From Streptomyces bungoensis (GTDB lineage: Bacteria > Actinomycetota > Actinomycetes > Streptomycetales > Streptomycetaceae): 64,000 nt of DNA. Both the position numbers and the translations under genes were made by a program. Of this stretch, positions 34,534 through 42,558 are shown piece after piece. Location: positions 345,434 through 409,433 of the forward strand of contig NZ_KQ948854.1 in NCBI RefSeq assembly GCF_001514215.1, given 5' to 3'. How positions within the stretch are numbered: the first letter of the stretch is position 1; each line of letters starts with the position of its first letter. The notes beneath the pieces were generated by a model. It worked only from the letters and a program-made list of their open reading frames with translations. It was not told the origin of the DNA and did not search any database.

Positions 34534-35979
34534 ATGTTTGGCATCTATCTCAGACGCGAGCTGAGCCGCCGCAAGAAGGCGGCCCTGGTCGTCGCGATGG
34601 GTCTGGCGCTCGGTATCGCCCTGGTCATCACCGTCGACTCGGTGTCGGCCGGCATGACGCAGGCGCAGGGCAAGGTCCTGAAGTCGCTGTACGGCCTGGG
34701 CACCGACATGACCGTCACCAAGGCGCGGTCGGCGCCGAAGGCGGGCGGCTCGCAGGGGCCGAACTTCCGTTTCGACGCCAGGTCGAGCGGCGAGGCCTCG
34801 CAGAGCTCCGACCGGGTGATGACGCAGGGCGGCCAGGCACTGAAGTCCTCGCTGGTCGGCAAGGTCGCCGCGCAGAAGGGCGTGGCGGCGGCGGTCGGCG
34901 CCCTCTCACTGAACGTCACCAAGGTCGACGGTTCCTTCACCCAGGGCAAGGCCACGTCGTCCGCGGGCACCCAGCAGCGGGGCGGCCCGGGCGGCGGCGA
35001 CGGTGGCGGCCGGCCGCAGGTGCAGGGCGGCGGCGCGAACTTCGACGTCGACTCCTACTCGGTGGCCGGCGTCGACGTCACCCACCAGACCCTCGGACCG
35101 CTCGCCACCGTGAAGATCACCTCCGGGCGGACCTTCACCGCGGCGCAGACGAACGCCAAGGCCGCGGTGGTCAGCGCGTCGTACGCCAAGCAGAAGAAGT
35201 ACAAGGCGGGTTCGACCTTCGAGATCTCCGGCACCACGTACACGGTCATCGGCATCGCCACCCCGGACAGCGGCGAGTCCACCACCGACGTCTACCTGCC
35301 GCTGAAGCAGGCCCAGTCGCTCGGGGACGCGAAGGACAAGGTCACCACGATCTACGTCAAGGCGACCGACTCCCAGCAGATCTCCGCGGTGAAGAAGACC
35401 ATCCAGGGCAACGTCTCCGGCACGACGGTCACCACCTCCGCGGACCTGGCCTCCACCGTCTCCGGTTCGCTGTCCACGGCCTCCGACCTCGCTTCGAGCG
35501 TGGGCAAGTGGCTCTCGATCGCCGTGCTCGCCGCCGCGTTCCTGGTGGCCGCGCTGCTCACCTCGTCGGCCGTGTCGCGGCGGGTGCGCGAGTTCGGCAC
35601 CCTGAAGGCGCTCGGCTGGCCGAGCCGCCGGGTGACCCGGCAGGTGGTCGGCGAGTCCATGGTCAACGGCCTGATCGGCGGCGGCCTGGGCATCGCCCTG
35701 GGCCTCGCGGCCGCCTACGCGGTCACCGCGGTCAGCCCGACGCTCACCGCACAACTCGGCGGCACCGGTGGCACGGGCGGCCCGGGCGGCGGTCCGGGCG
35801 GCCCCGGCCGGCAGACGGCCGGCAACACCCTGGAGATCGCGCTGTCCGCGCCCGTCTCGGCGACCACCATCGCCCTCGCCGTGGGGCTCGCCGTCGCCGG
35901 CGGCCTCGTCGCCGGCGCCATGGGCGGCTGGCGCGCCTCCCGGATGCGCCCGGCCGACGCCCTGCGCAGCGTGTCGTAA
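34534..35979 (+). CDS. MacB/FtsX-like ABC transporter permease
   Basis: 481 residues from ATG 34534, GAGGAAC upstream. One N-terminal TM helix (ALVVAMGLALGIALVITVDS), a ~290-residue extracytoplasmic MacB-like domain, then the FtsX triple (SIAVLAAAFLVAALLTSSAV, GLIGGGLGIALGLAAAYAV, AVGLAVAGGLVAGAMGGW). The cytosolic coupling loop is REFGTLKALGWPSRRVTRQV. Two Gly-rich inserts sit in the outside regions (residues ~147-168 and ~410-430). The family acts as a mechanotransmitter or exporter of peptides, lipoproteins or drugs with the ATPase encoded next. Confidence 0.93.
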   Translation: MFGIYLRRELSRRKKAALVVAMGLALGIALVITVDSVSAGMTQAQGKVLKSLYGLGTDMTVTKARSAPKAGGSQGPNFRFDARSSGEASQSSDRVMTQGGQALKSSLVGKVAAQKGVAAAVGALSLNVTKVDGSFTQGKATSSAGTQQRGGPGGGDGGGRPQVQGGGANFDVDSYSVAGVDVTHQTLGPLATVKITSGRTFTAAQTNAKAAVVSASYAKQKKYKAGSTFEISGTTYTVIGIATPDSGESTTDVYLPLKQAQSLGDAKDKVTTIYVKATDSQQISAVKKTIQGNVSGTTVTTSADLASTVSGSLSTASDLASSVGKWLSIAVLAAAFLVAALLTSSAVSRRVREFGTLKALGWPSRRVTRQVVGESMVNGLIGGGLGIALGLAAAYAVTAVSPTLTAQLGGTGGTGGPGGGPGGPGRQTAGNTLEIALSAPVSATTIALAVGLAVAGGLVAGAMGGWRASRMRPADALRSVS

Positions 35980-35982
35980 CAC

Positions 35983-36030
35983 CCCCGTACGGGGGCGCCG
36001 CCTCCACTCCCCCCCGGCGGCGGCGCCCCC
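35983..36030 (+). other. Hairpins between permease and ATPase genes
   Basis: CCCCCGTACGGGGG is a 14-bp palindrome at 35983-35996. GGGGGCGCCGCC (35991-36002) also pairs perfectly with GGCGGCGCCCCC (36019-36030). The two structures share bases, so they are mutually exclusive. They sit in the 91-nt space inside the operon and may attenuate or stabilise the mRNA. Confidence 0.6.
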
Positions 36031-36070
36031 CGTCCTTCGCCACCTTGGCCACCTTCGCTATGGAGCATCC

Positions 36071-36781
36071 ATGTACAGACTCACCGGCGTCACCAAGCGG
36101 TACACGCGGGGCAAGGAGACCGTGGAGGCGCTGCGCGGCGTCGACCTCACCATCGCCGACGGCGACCAGCTCGTCATCCAGGGCCCCACGGGCGGCGGCA
36201 AGTCGACGCTGCTGCAGATGATCGGCGGCCTGGACCGCCCCTCCGCCGGCAGCGTCGAGCTGGACGGCGTCGACCTCGCCACGATCGGCGAGGCCCGGCT
36301 GACCCGGCTGCGCGCCGAGAAGATCGGCATCATCTTCCAGGCGTTCAACCTGATTCCGACGCTCACCGCCCAGGAGAACGTCGAGACGGCCCTCGTCCCG
36401 CTGGGTGTCGCACCCGCCGAGCGCCGCGCCCGGGCGGCCGAGGCGCTGCGCTCGGTCGGGCTGGAGGAGCGCCTGTCGCACGTTCCCTCGGAGATGTCCG
36501 GGGGCCAGCAGCAGCGCGTCGCCATCGCCCGCGCGCTGGTGAAGAACCCGAGGGTGCTGCTCGCCGACGAACCCACCGGCAACCTCGACGAGGGCACCCG
36601 CGACGACATCATGGCCCTGCTGGAGGGCCTGTGGCGCGAGCACGGGCTGACCTTCGTCCTGGTCACGCACGACTCCTCCATCGCGCGCCGTGCCCCTCGC
36701 GTGGCCACCATCAGGGGCGGGCGGATCACGCTCACCGAACAGGGCGCGGCGGGCCAGGAACCCCAACGGATCGGCGCGTAG
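36071..36781 (+). CDS. MacB/LolD-like ABC transporter ATPase
   Basis: 236 residues from ATG 36071 (GGAG six bases upstream). Walker A QGPTGGGKSTLLQ, Q-loop IIFQAFNLIPTLTAQENV, signature MSGGQQQRVAIARAL, Walker B VLLADEPTGNLD, H-loop LVTHDSSIARRA. The LDxxTR-type sequence NLDEGTRDDIM fits the MacB/LolD/FtsE group. Works with the upstream FtsX-like permease. Confidence 0.96.
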   Translation: MYRLTGVTKRYTRGKETVEALRGVDLTIADGDQLVIQGPTGGGKSTLLQMIGGLDRPSAGSVELDGVDLATIGEARLTRLRAEKIGIIFQAFNLIPTLTAQENVETALVPLGVAPAERRARAAEALRSVGLEERLSHVPSEMSGGQQQRVAIARALVKNPRVLLADEPTGNLDEGTRDDIMALLEGLWREHGLTFVLVTHDSSIARRAPRVATIRGGRITLTEQGAAGQEPQRIGA

Positions 36782-36783
36782 AC

Positions 36784-36856
36784 CCCGTTCGCCTCCCAGC
36801 CGTACGGCGGTCTGACGACCACCGTCCCGCCGGTGCGCAGCCGCAGGGCGAACGGG
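36784..36856 (+). other. Long-range inverted repeat after ABC ATPase
   Basis: CCCGTTCGCC (36784-36793) is complementary to GGCGAACGGG (36847-36856). The 53-nt loop includes the 10-bp palindrome GCCGTACGGC (36799-36808). Beyond it lie GGCCGGCGGG-type tandem repeats (36893-36927). Possible terminator of the ABC operon. Confidence 0.4.
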
Positions 36857-36928
36857 CCGGCGGGCGTCCGCCGAACGGCCGCCGACGCGCCGGGCCGGCG
36901 GGGCCGGCGGGGAGGCCGGCGGGGCCGC

Positions 36929-37936
36929 TCACCGCCCGAGAAGACGGTCGATCTCGGCCGACTGCGCGGCGGTCAGCGGCCCCTTGGCGATCGCCCCGGC
37001 GTTCTGCTCGGCCTGCGCGACGGTGCGGAAGCCCGGGATCGGGACGGTGCGCGGGCTGCGCGCCCACAGCCAGGCCAGGGCGCCCTGGGCGGGGGTGCGG
37101 CCGTCACTGGTGAGGATCTCGCGCAGCGCCTCGACCCGCTCCAGCCACCGGGGATCGGCGCCGGACCCGTCGTCCTCGAACCCCGGCAGCCAGGCCGGCG
37201 GCCGGCTGCGGATGTCACCGGGCTCCAGCGGGCCGCGCCGCGTCCCGGTCAGCAGCCCCATGGCGAGCGGGCTGCGGTTGACGCTCGCGAGCTCCAGCCG
37301 CTCGCACAGCTCCACGAGTTCCGGCGCGTCCTGCAGCACGTTGAGGCGGTGCTGGACGGCCGTGGCGTGCGGGCCCGCTGCGAAGACGGCGGCCCGCGCG
37401 GGGTCGTCCGTGCTCCAGCCGTAGGCGCGGACCAGCCCCTCCCGCACGAACTCCTCGCACACGTCGCGGAGTTCGGCGGCCCGGACGGGGTCGGCGTCGG
37501 AGAGGTGGAACTGGTAGAGGTCGACGTGGTCCGTGCCGAGGCGGCGCAGGGAGGCGGTGAGGGCGCGGCGGGCGTACTCGGGGGTGTCGTCGGTGCCGGT
37601 CAGCGTGCGGGTGTCCGGGTCGAAGACGTTGCCCCACTTGGTGGCGACGACGACGTCGTCCCGGCGCGTGCCGAGGGCGCGGCCGAGGATCCGCTCGCCG
37701 TGGCCGGTGCCGTAGCAGTCGGCGGTGTCGAAGAAGGTGACGCCTAGGTCGAGGGCGCGGTGGACGGCCCGTACGGACTCCTCGTCGTCGACCCTGCCCC
37801 AGCCGAGCGGCTGCCCGTCGGCGGCCCGATGCTCCCCGCCGATGGCCCAGCAGCCGAAACCGAGCGCGCTCACCTCGATGCCGCTGCGTCCCAGCCTCCG
37901 GGTGGTGGATGTGGTGGTGCCGGATGTGGTCTCCAT
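36929..37936 (-). CDS. Aldo/keto reductase
   Basis: 335 residues from ATG 37936. (beta/alpha)8 AKR fold with the full catalytic tetrad: Asp and Tyr in FFDTADCYGTGHGE, Lys in VVVATKWGNV, His in YQFHLSDADP. NADPH site near PIPGFRTVAQAEQNAGA. Similar to AKR11/12-type general stress or sugar reductases. The mRNA seems leaderless (TAGCGT seven bases upstream). Confidence 0.94.
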   Translation of the reverse strand: METTSGTTTSTTRRLGRSGIEVSALGFGCWAIGGEHRAADGQPLGWGRVDDEESVRAVHRALDLGVTFFDTADCYGTGHGERILGRALGTRRDDVVVATKWGNVFDPDTRTLTGTDDTPEYARRALTASLRRLGTDHVDLYQFHLSDADPVRAAELRDVCEEFVREGLVRAYGWSTDDPARAAVFAAGPHATAVQHRLNVLQDAPELVELCERLELASVNRSPLAMGLLTGTRRGPLEPGDIRSRPPAWLPGFEDDGSGADPRWLERVEALREILTSDGRTPAQGALAWLWARSPRTVPIPGFRTVAQAEQNAGAIAKGPLTAAQSAEIDRLLGR

Positions 37937-37943
37937 GCCGGGG

Positions 37944-37949
37944 ACGCTA
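37944..37949 (-). promoter_or_regulatory. Leaderless -10 element of aldo/keto reductase
   Basis: TAGCGT on the minus strand, seven bases before ATG 37936. Confidence 0.55.
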
Positions 37950-38126
37950 GGAGTTGGAGTGCGCGCGAGGACAACACCTTTCGGCGCGGTTTCCGGGTCC
38001 CGTGACGCCCGTCCGGCCGGTCGGGGACGCCACCCGAACGGCAGCCAGGACGGGCCGGGCAATGTGAGGGGTGGGACGGTGGAAACGCGGGAAGAGGACC
38101 GCGCACCTGTTTGATGGGGAGTCACC

Positions 38127-38672
38127 GTGACCTGTTACGACCGACGTGATCTGGGCCTGCTGCTGCTCCGGCTGGGGACGGGCGGGGTGCTGGCCGCGCA
38201 CGGCGCGCAGAAGCTTTTCGGCTGGTTCGGCGGACACGGTCTGGAGGGCACCGGCCAGTTCATGGAGTCCGTCGGCTACGCGCCCGGCCGGGCGAGCGCC
38301 ACGGCGGCCGGCCTCGCCGAGACGGGCGGCGGCACCCTGCTGGCGCTGGGCCTGGCCACTCCGGCGGCGGGCGCGGCGGCGGCCGGCGCGATGGCCGGAG
38401 CGGCGGCGATCCTCGTACCCAACGGCTTCTTCGCCCAGGAGGGCGGCTACGAGTACGCGGCGAGCCTGGGCCTGGCCGCGGCCGGCCTCGCCGTCGCCGG
38501 CCCCGGTCGCATCTCCCTCGACCACGCCCTCGGCCACCTGTTCGACCGCGGCTGGATGGTCCCGGCCGCCCTGGCCACGGCCGCCGCAGCGGCGACGGTG
38601 GTGGTGGGCGCCCGCGCCAAGCGGGTGCGGGCCCAGAAGCAGGGCGAACAGGAGCCGTTGTTCGAGGAGTAG
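38127..38672 (+). CDS. DoxX-family membrane protein
   Basis: 181 residues from GTG 38127 with GGGGAG upstream. Four hydrophobic helices; DoxX signature LGLLLLRLGTGGVLAAHGAQ followed by KLFGWFGGHGLEGTGQFMES. The family takes part in quinone-linked thiosulfate oxidation or redox stress responses (in mycobacteria DoxX forms a complex with SodA and SseA). C-terminal KRVRAQKQGEQEPLFEE is cytosolic. Divergent from the aldo/keto reductase. Confidence 0.9.
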   Translation: MTCYDRRDLGLLLLRLGTGGVLAAHGAQKLFGWFGGHGLEGTGQFMESVGYAPGRASATAAGLAETGGGTLLALGLATPAAGAAAAGAMAGAAAILVPNGFFAQEGGYEYAASLGLAAAGLAVAGPGRISLDHALGHLFDRGWMVPAALATAAAAATVVVGARAKRVRAQKQGEQEPLFEE

Positions 38673-39224
38673 CCGCGACGCGGGACCGACGGAGGAGTGA
38701 CGACCGCGTCCCGCGGACGGCCGGCCGGGATGCGGCGGCCGAACGTGCGAGGCGGTCGGCGGGGCCCGGGGAGGCGGCTGCGGGGGGTGCGCGCCCGAGA
38801 TACGTAAGTCGGCCGCGCGGGAAGGCTCGCGGCACGGTAGGCCCGCGGGCAGCGGAGGGCGCACACGCCTCCGGTCGAGCGCCCCGTAGCGGCCGGACGG
38901 AACGGAGCAGCTGAGCCGACGTCGGCCCGCGTCGGCGGCCGCGGAGGCCGAGCGCAAGACCCTGCGCGGGGCCTTCCCCGGAAGGCTGGCGCAGGACCTT
39001 GCTCGGGCCCCGCACCCGGTCAGGGCGGCGCGGACCTGAGCCGGCGTAGGTCGGCATGGGCGGCCGTCGCGGCCGGGGAGGCCGAGCGCAGGGCCCTACG
39101 CGGGGCTGCCTCCCGTCGGACCAGCGCAAGGCCCTACGCGCGGCCGTGCCCGTCAGGACCCCGGGGGCCCTGCACCAGCGCGGGCGCCTTGGTGGGCGCC
39201 GGTGGTATGCGGCAGGGTGGCCGC
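38673..39224. repeat. Non-coding 552-bp spacer with imperfect direct repeats
   Basis: No gene is supported. Two copies of a ~70-bp segment begin CTGAGCCG at 38911 and 39036 and share GAGGCCGAGCGCA and an ACGCGGGG/GCGCGGGG core; copy two has a ~9-bp insertion. Shorter cognates of the core lie at 38985-39010 and 39122-39148. Copies fall in different reading frames and stops lie between, so the repeat is DNA- or RNA-level. A weak inverted repeat CGCGGGAC/GTCCCGCG (38679-38715) follows the DoxX gene. Confidence 0.55.
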
Positions 39225-39575
39225 ATGGATGGTCATGAACTGCCCGCCGGTTCCGCCGGACTCTGGGCCGCCGTGGACGAACTCTGGGAGCGGCTCGAAG
39301 GGGCGCAGCGGCATACGGGGCAGGAAGGCGTGCTGCTGCGGATCCTCAAGCTCTCGGAGGAGGTCGGTGAGGTCTCCGAGGCGGTCATCGGGGCGACCGG
39401 GCAGAACCCGCGCAAGGGCGTCACGCACACCTGGGAGGACGTCCAGGCCGAGCTGTGCGACGTGGCGATCACGGCGCTGGTGGCGCTGCGCACGCTGACG
39501 CCGGACGCGCGGCAGGTGTTCGCCGGGCATCTGGAGCGCGTGCGGGAACGTCCGCTGGGGCCGCCCGCGGCCTGA
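39225..39575 (+). CDS. MazG-like nucleotide pyrophosphohydrolase
   Basis: 116 residues from ATG 39225. All-alpha NTP-PPase pattern: LLRILKLSEEVGEVSEAVIG supplies the E-E-x-x-E metal ligands and DVQAELCDVAITALVALR the E-x-x-D pair. Family members hydrolyse (d)NTPs to monophosphates, often as house-cleaning enzymes. The length fits single-domain MazG-like proteins. Isolated gene. Confidence 0.9.
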   Translation: MDGHELPAGSAGLWAAVDELWERLEGAQRHTGQEGVLLRILKLSEEVGEVSEAVIGATGQNPRKGVTHTWEDVQAELCDVAITALVALRTLTPDARQVFAGHLERVRERPLGPPAA

Positions 39576-39991
39576 GCCGCCGCCTACCGCCCACTCCCGC
39601 CCCCAGTGCCTTCAGACATCCTCGAGCGCCGTGCCGCATCTTGACCGAGGCGATGCGGTTCGGGCCCGGCCTCCGGTGCGAGGCGGCCTTGGCGGAGCAG
39701 GAGCGGAGGACTGGTATGGCGAGTCCGGCAAGGACGACGGGGGCCGCGGCGGGCCGCCCCGCGGCGGAGGCGCCCTCCGGTGGACCGTCCTGGTCGGCGC
39801 GGAGGGCCGGCACGGCCTCTTCCCCGGCCGACCGCCCCGTACCCGCAGGCCGCCAGGCCGACGGCCGCACCGGCTCGGAGGACAAGCGCACGGCGTACGC
39901 CGGCACCCATTGGACCGGCTCGCGCCCCGTGTCCCTCCGCTGACCCGCCCCCGACTCCGCCGGCCATCCACCCCCGCGGGCCGAGCGGAAA
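39576..39991. other. Spacer between MazG-like gene and permease terminator
   Basis: No recognised gene. It holds one weakly supported 75-codon frame (39716-39943, listed separately) and otherwise nothing I can support. Confidence 0.5.
39716..39943 (+). CDS. Possible small basic low-complexity protein
   Basis: 75 codons from ATG 39716, with GGAGG six bases upstream. The product is Ala/Gly/Pro/Arg-rich (MASPARTTGAAAGRPAAEAP) and looks disordered. Third positions are mainly G or C. No homologue comes to mind; the ribosome site is the main support. Confidence 0.3.
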   Translation: MASPARTTGAAAGRPAAEAPSGGPSWSARRAGTASSPADRPVPAGRQADGRTGSEDKRTAYAGTHWTGSRPVSLR

Positions 39992-40028
39992 CGGCCCGGC
40001 CCCGGGAGAGCATCCCGGGCCCGGGCCG
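39992..40028 (-). terminator. Terminator of amino-acid permease
   Basis: A 16-bp stem (39992-40007 with 40013-40028, one mismatch) closes a 5-nt loop, 37 nt past the permease stop; on the minus strand TTTCCGC follows. Strongest hairpin in this stretch. Confidence 0.85.
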
Positions 40029-40064
40029 CTGTCCGTTTCCGGAGCCGCGCGCGAGGTGACGGTG

Positions 40065-41495
40065 TCAGCCGACGGTGTCGCGGACGGGCTCGACCCGGTC
40101 GCGGGTGGTCAGCCGCTGGCGCACCACGGCGAAGATCACGACGGCCACCGCCACCGCGGTGGACAGCACGACCTGGTCGCGCCCGCCGCCGTCGGCCGTG
40201 TCGGTCAGCATGTAGCCGAGCACGAAGGTGATCAGCGCGATGGTGGCCCAGGTCAGGTACGGGTAGAGCCACATCCGCACGAGCAGCTTCTCCGGCGCCT
40301 CCCGCTCGATGATCCGGCGCATCCGCAGCTGGGAGAAGCAGATCACCAGCCAGACGAACAGGGCGATCGCGCCGGAGGAGTTGAGCAGGAACTGGAAGAC
40401 GGTGTCCGGCCACAGGTAGTTGAAGGCGACGGCGACGAAGCCGAAGACCACCGAGGCCAGGATGGCCGACCGCGGCACGCCGCGGTCGGTGGTGCGCCCG
40501 AAGGAGGCCGGGGCGTCGCCCCGCCGGGCCAGGGAGAAGGCCATGCGCGAGGCGGTGTACAGGCCGGAGTTGAGGCAGGACAGCACGGAGGTCAGCACGA
40601 TCGCGTTCATGATCTGCGCGGCGTGCGGGATGCCGATGGAGCTCAGGGCGGCGACGTAGGAGCCGTCCTTGAGGATCGCCGGGTCGTCCCAGCGCAGCAG
40701 CGACACGACGATCAGGATCGAGCCCAGGTAGAACACCGCGATCCGCCAGATCACGCTGTTGGTGGCCTTGGTGACCGCGCCCTGCGGGTCGGCGGACTCG
40801 CCGGCCGCGAGCGTGACGATCTCGCTGCCCATGAAGGAGAAGACGACCATCAGGACGCCCGTGAGGATCGCCCCGGGACCGTGCGGCAGGAACCCGCCGT
40901 GCGCCGTGAGGTACGAGAAGCCGGACGCCGGGTGGTCCGAGCCGGGCAGCAGGCCGAAGATCGCGAGGGCGCCCAGCACGATGAAGGCGACGATGGCGAC
41001 GACCTTGATGCCGGCGAACCAGAACTCGAACTCGCCGTAGGAGGCGACCGAGGCCAGGTTGCTGGCGGTCAGCACGAGCATGACGATCAGGGCCCAGCCC
41101 CACTGCGGGACGGCCGGTACCCAGCCGGCGAGGATCTTGGCGCCCGCCGTCGCCTCCACCGCGAGGACCACGACCCAGAAGAACCAGTACAGCCAGCCGA
41201 TGGTGAAGCCCGCCCAGCGCCCCAGCGCCCGGTCCGCGTACGCGGAGAACGAGCCGGACGTGGGGTTGGCCGCCGCCATCTCGCCCAGCATCCGCATGAC
41301 GAGGACGACGAGCACGCCGACGAGGGCGTAGGAGATGAGGATGCCGGGACCGGCGGCGGCGATGCCGGAGCCGGAGCCGACGAACAGGCCGGCGCCGATG
41401 ACACCGCCGATCGCGATCATCGACAGGTGCCGGTTCTTCAGTCCGGCCTTCAGGCCGGGCTCGGCGGGAGGACTGTCAGGGAGGGTTGTGGTCAT
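40065..41495 (-). CDS. Amino-acid permease (APC superfamily, GabP/AnsP-like)
   Basis: 476 residues from ATG 41495. Twelve TM helices; family motifs LKNRHLSMIAIGGVIGAGLF in TM1, GPGILISYALVGVLVVLVMRMLGEM, and FSFMGSEIVTLAAGESADP in TM6. Resembles GabP, AnsP and related gamma-aminobutyrate, asparagine or aromatic amino-acid importers of the AAT family. The specificity is not readable. An AT-rich segment with an inverted repeat separates it from the divergent GntR gene. Confidence 0.94.
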   Translation of the reverse strand: MTTTLPDSPPAEPGLKAGLKNRHLSMIAIGGVIGAGLFVGSGSGIAAAGPGILISYALVGVLVVLVMRMLGEMAAANPTSGSFSAYADRALGRWAGFTIGWLYWFFWVVVLAVEATAGAKILAGWVPAVPQWGWALIVMLVLTASNLASVASYGEFEFWFAGIKVVAIVAFIVLGALAIFGLLPGSDHPASGFSYLTAHGGFLPHGPGAILTGVLMVVFSFMGSEIVTLAAGESADPQGAVTKATNSVIWRIAVFYLGSILIVVSLLRWDDPAILKDGSYVAALSSIGIPHAAQIMNAIVLTSVLSCLNSGLYTASRMAFSLARRGDAPASFGRTTDRGVPRSAILASVVFGFVAVAFNYLWPDTVFQFLLNSSGAIALFVWLVICFSQLRMRRIIEREAPEKLLVRMWLYPYLTWATIALITFVLGYMLTDTADGGGRDQVVLSTAVAVAVVIFAVVRQRLTTRDRVEPVRDTVG

Positions 41496-41538
41496 CTCGA
41501 CATCCAGGGGAGGGAGGAGTGCGGACCAGGGCGGCACG

Positions 41539-41612
41539 AAAATTAGTTCAGTAGGATCTAAAAAAACAGTCTTGTTTAACTGTTCATCTTGCTCTATTTT
41601 CCGTTCAACGCT
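41539..41612. promoter_or_regulatory. AT-rich divergent promoter region with inverted repeat
   Basis: This ~75-bp stretch is strikingly AT-rich for the genome. AACAGT (41565-41570) and ACTGTT (41579-41584) form a perfect dyad over 8 nt, suitable for a GntR-type dimer. On the plus strand TTGTTT (41573-41578), 17 bp, TATTTT (41596-41601) makes a good sigma-70-like promoter overlapping the dyad. Candidate control site for the permease by the divergent GntR protein. Confidence 0.5.
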
Positions 41613-41757
41613 GAGCCGCACCTCCGGGCGCCCTCACCGCGCGGTCACCGCATCCGCCCCCACGTCCGTCCGTCCCCGCGTCCCGGCCCCTGGGGAGCCC
41701 CCATGCACGCACCCGAGCAGCCGTCGCGAGCCCACCTGTCCCGGCCCGGCAGGCCGT

Positions 41758-41763
41758 TAGGGT
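41758..41763 (+). promoter_or_regulatory. Leaderless -10 element of GntR gene
   Basis: TAGGGT, six bases before GTG 41770. Confidence 0.55.
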
Positions 41764-41769
41764 GGCGGC

Positions 41770-42504
41770 GTGGTGAACGCAGCGGGCAAGTTCGGCCCCT
41801 ACAGCCAGCCAGGTACCGCGCGGCCCGCGCCGGGTACCGGGGTCCTGGCCACCCGTGTGCTGCCGGGCCGGGCGCCCACCGGAGCGGAGCTCGTCCGGTC
41901 CCGGATCGCGCTGCGGGTGCGCCTGGAGTCCGAGGCGCCCGGGGAGCGGCTGCCGGACGCCGGCGTGCTCGCCGAGGAACTCGGCATCAGTGAGATCACC
42001 GTGCGCCGCGCGCTGGAGGGCATGTGCCAGGACGGCCTGCTCGACCGCAGGCGGGGCAGGTCGGGCGGCACGTTCGTCGCCCAGGACTGGGACACGGTCG
42101 TCGCCGCCATGCACGACGCCGAGGAGGCCGCCGCGCTGGACGCCGTCCATCTGCTCCTGGAGTGCGGTCTCGTGTCGCACGCGGCGGGCGAGGTGCCGGA
42201 CGGCGGGCTCGACGGACTCCGGGCGCTGGTCGACGAGATGAACGGCACCGACGTGCCCGCCCGGCTGCTGGAACTGGAGACCCGCTTCCACCTCGACCTC
42301 GCGGAGACGCTCGGCGGCCCCGGGATCCGCGAGTTCGCCGCCGACCTGCTCGGCCGCCAGTGCCTGCTGCTGCCCGCGCCGGCGCCCGGCGTCGTCCGGG
42401 CGCGCAACCGCCACCACGCCGACCTGCTCGACGAACTCTCCCGCGGCGAGATGGCCCGGGCGGTGGCCGCGGTGAAGGCACACCGGCACGCCGGCCCGGT
42501 CTGA
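41770..42504 (+). CDS. GntR-family (FadR-like) regulator
   Basis: 244 residues from GTG 41770 (GTG 41773 also possible). N-terminal winged helix: GAELVRSRIALRVRLESEAP, LPDAGVLAEELGISEITVRR, ALEGMCQDGLLDRRRGRSGG. C-terminal all-alpha FCD-like ligand domain with metal-type residues (FHLDLAETLG, RHHADLLDELSRGEMARAV). Flanked by two amino-acid permeases, divergent from one and 54 nt upstream of the other; it probably senses an amino-acid-related ligand and controls both. Confidence 0.9.
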   Translation: MVNAAGKFGPYSQPGTARPAPGTGVLATRVLPGRAPTGAELVRSRIALRVRLESEAPGERLPDAGVLAEELGISEITVRRALEGMCQDGLLDRRRGRSGGTFVAQDWDTVVAAMHDAEEAAALDAVHLLLECGLVSHAAGEVPDGGLDGLRALVDEMNGTDVPARLLELETRFHLDLAETLGGPGIREFAADLLGRQCLLLPAPAPGVVRARNRHHADLLDELSRGEMARAVAAVKAHRHAGPV

Positions 42505-42558
42505 CCCCGTCCGGCCCCGACCCCGCACCGACACCACCCCGCCGAAGGAGCTGGCGCC

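Noticed and set aside
38260..39129. 289-codon minus-strand frame across the repeat-bearing spacer
   Set aside because: It overlaps the DoxX gene and has Arg/Pro-rich random composition; no ribosome site.
38911..39154. Direct repeats considered as att sites or IS remnants
   Set aside because: No integrase, transposase, tRNA target or terminal inverted repeats are nearby.
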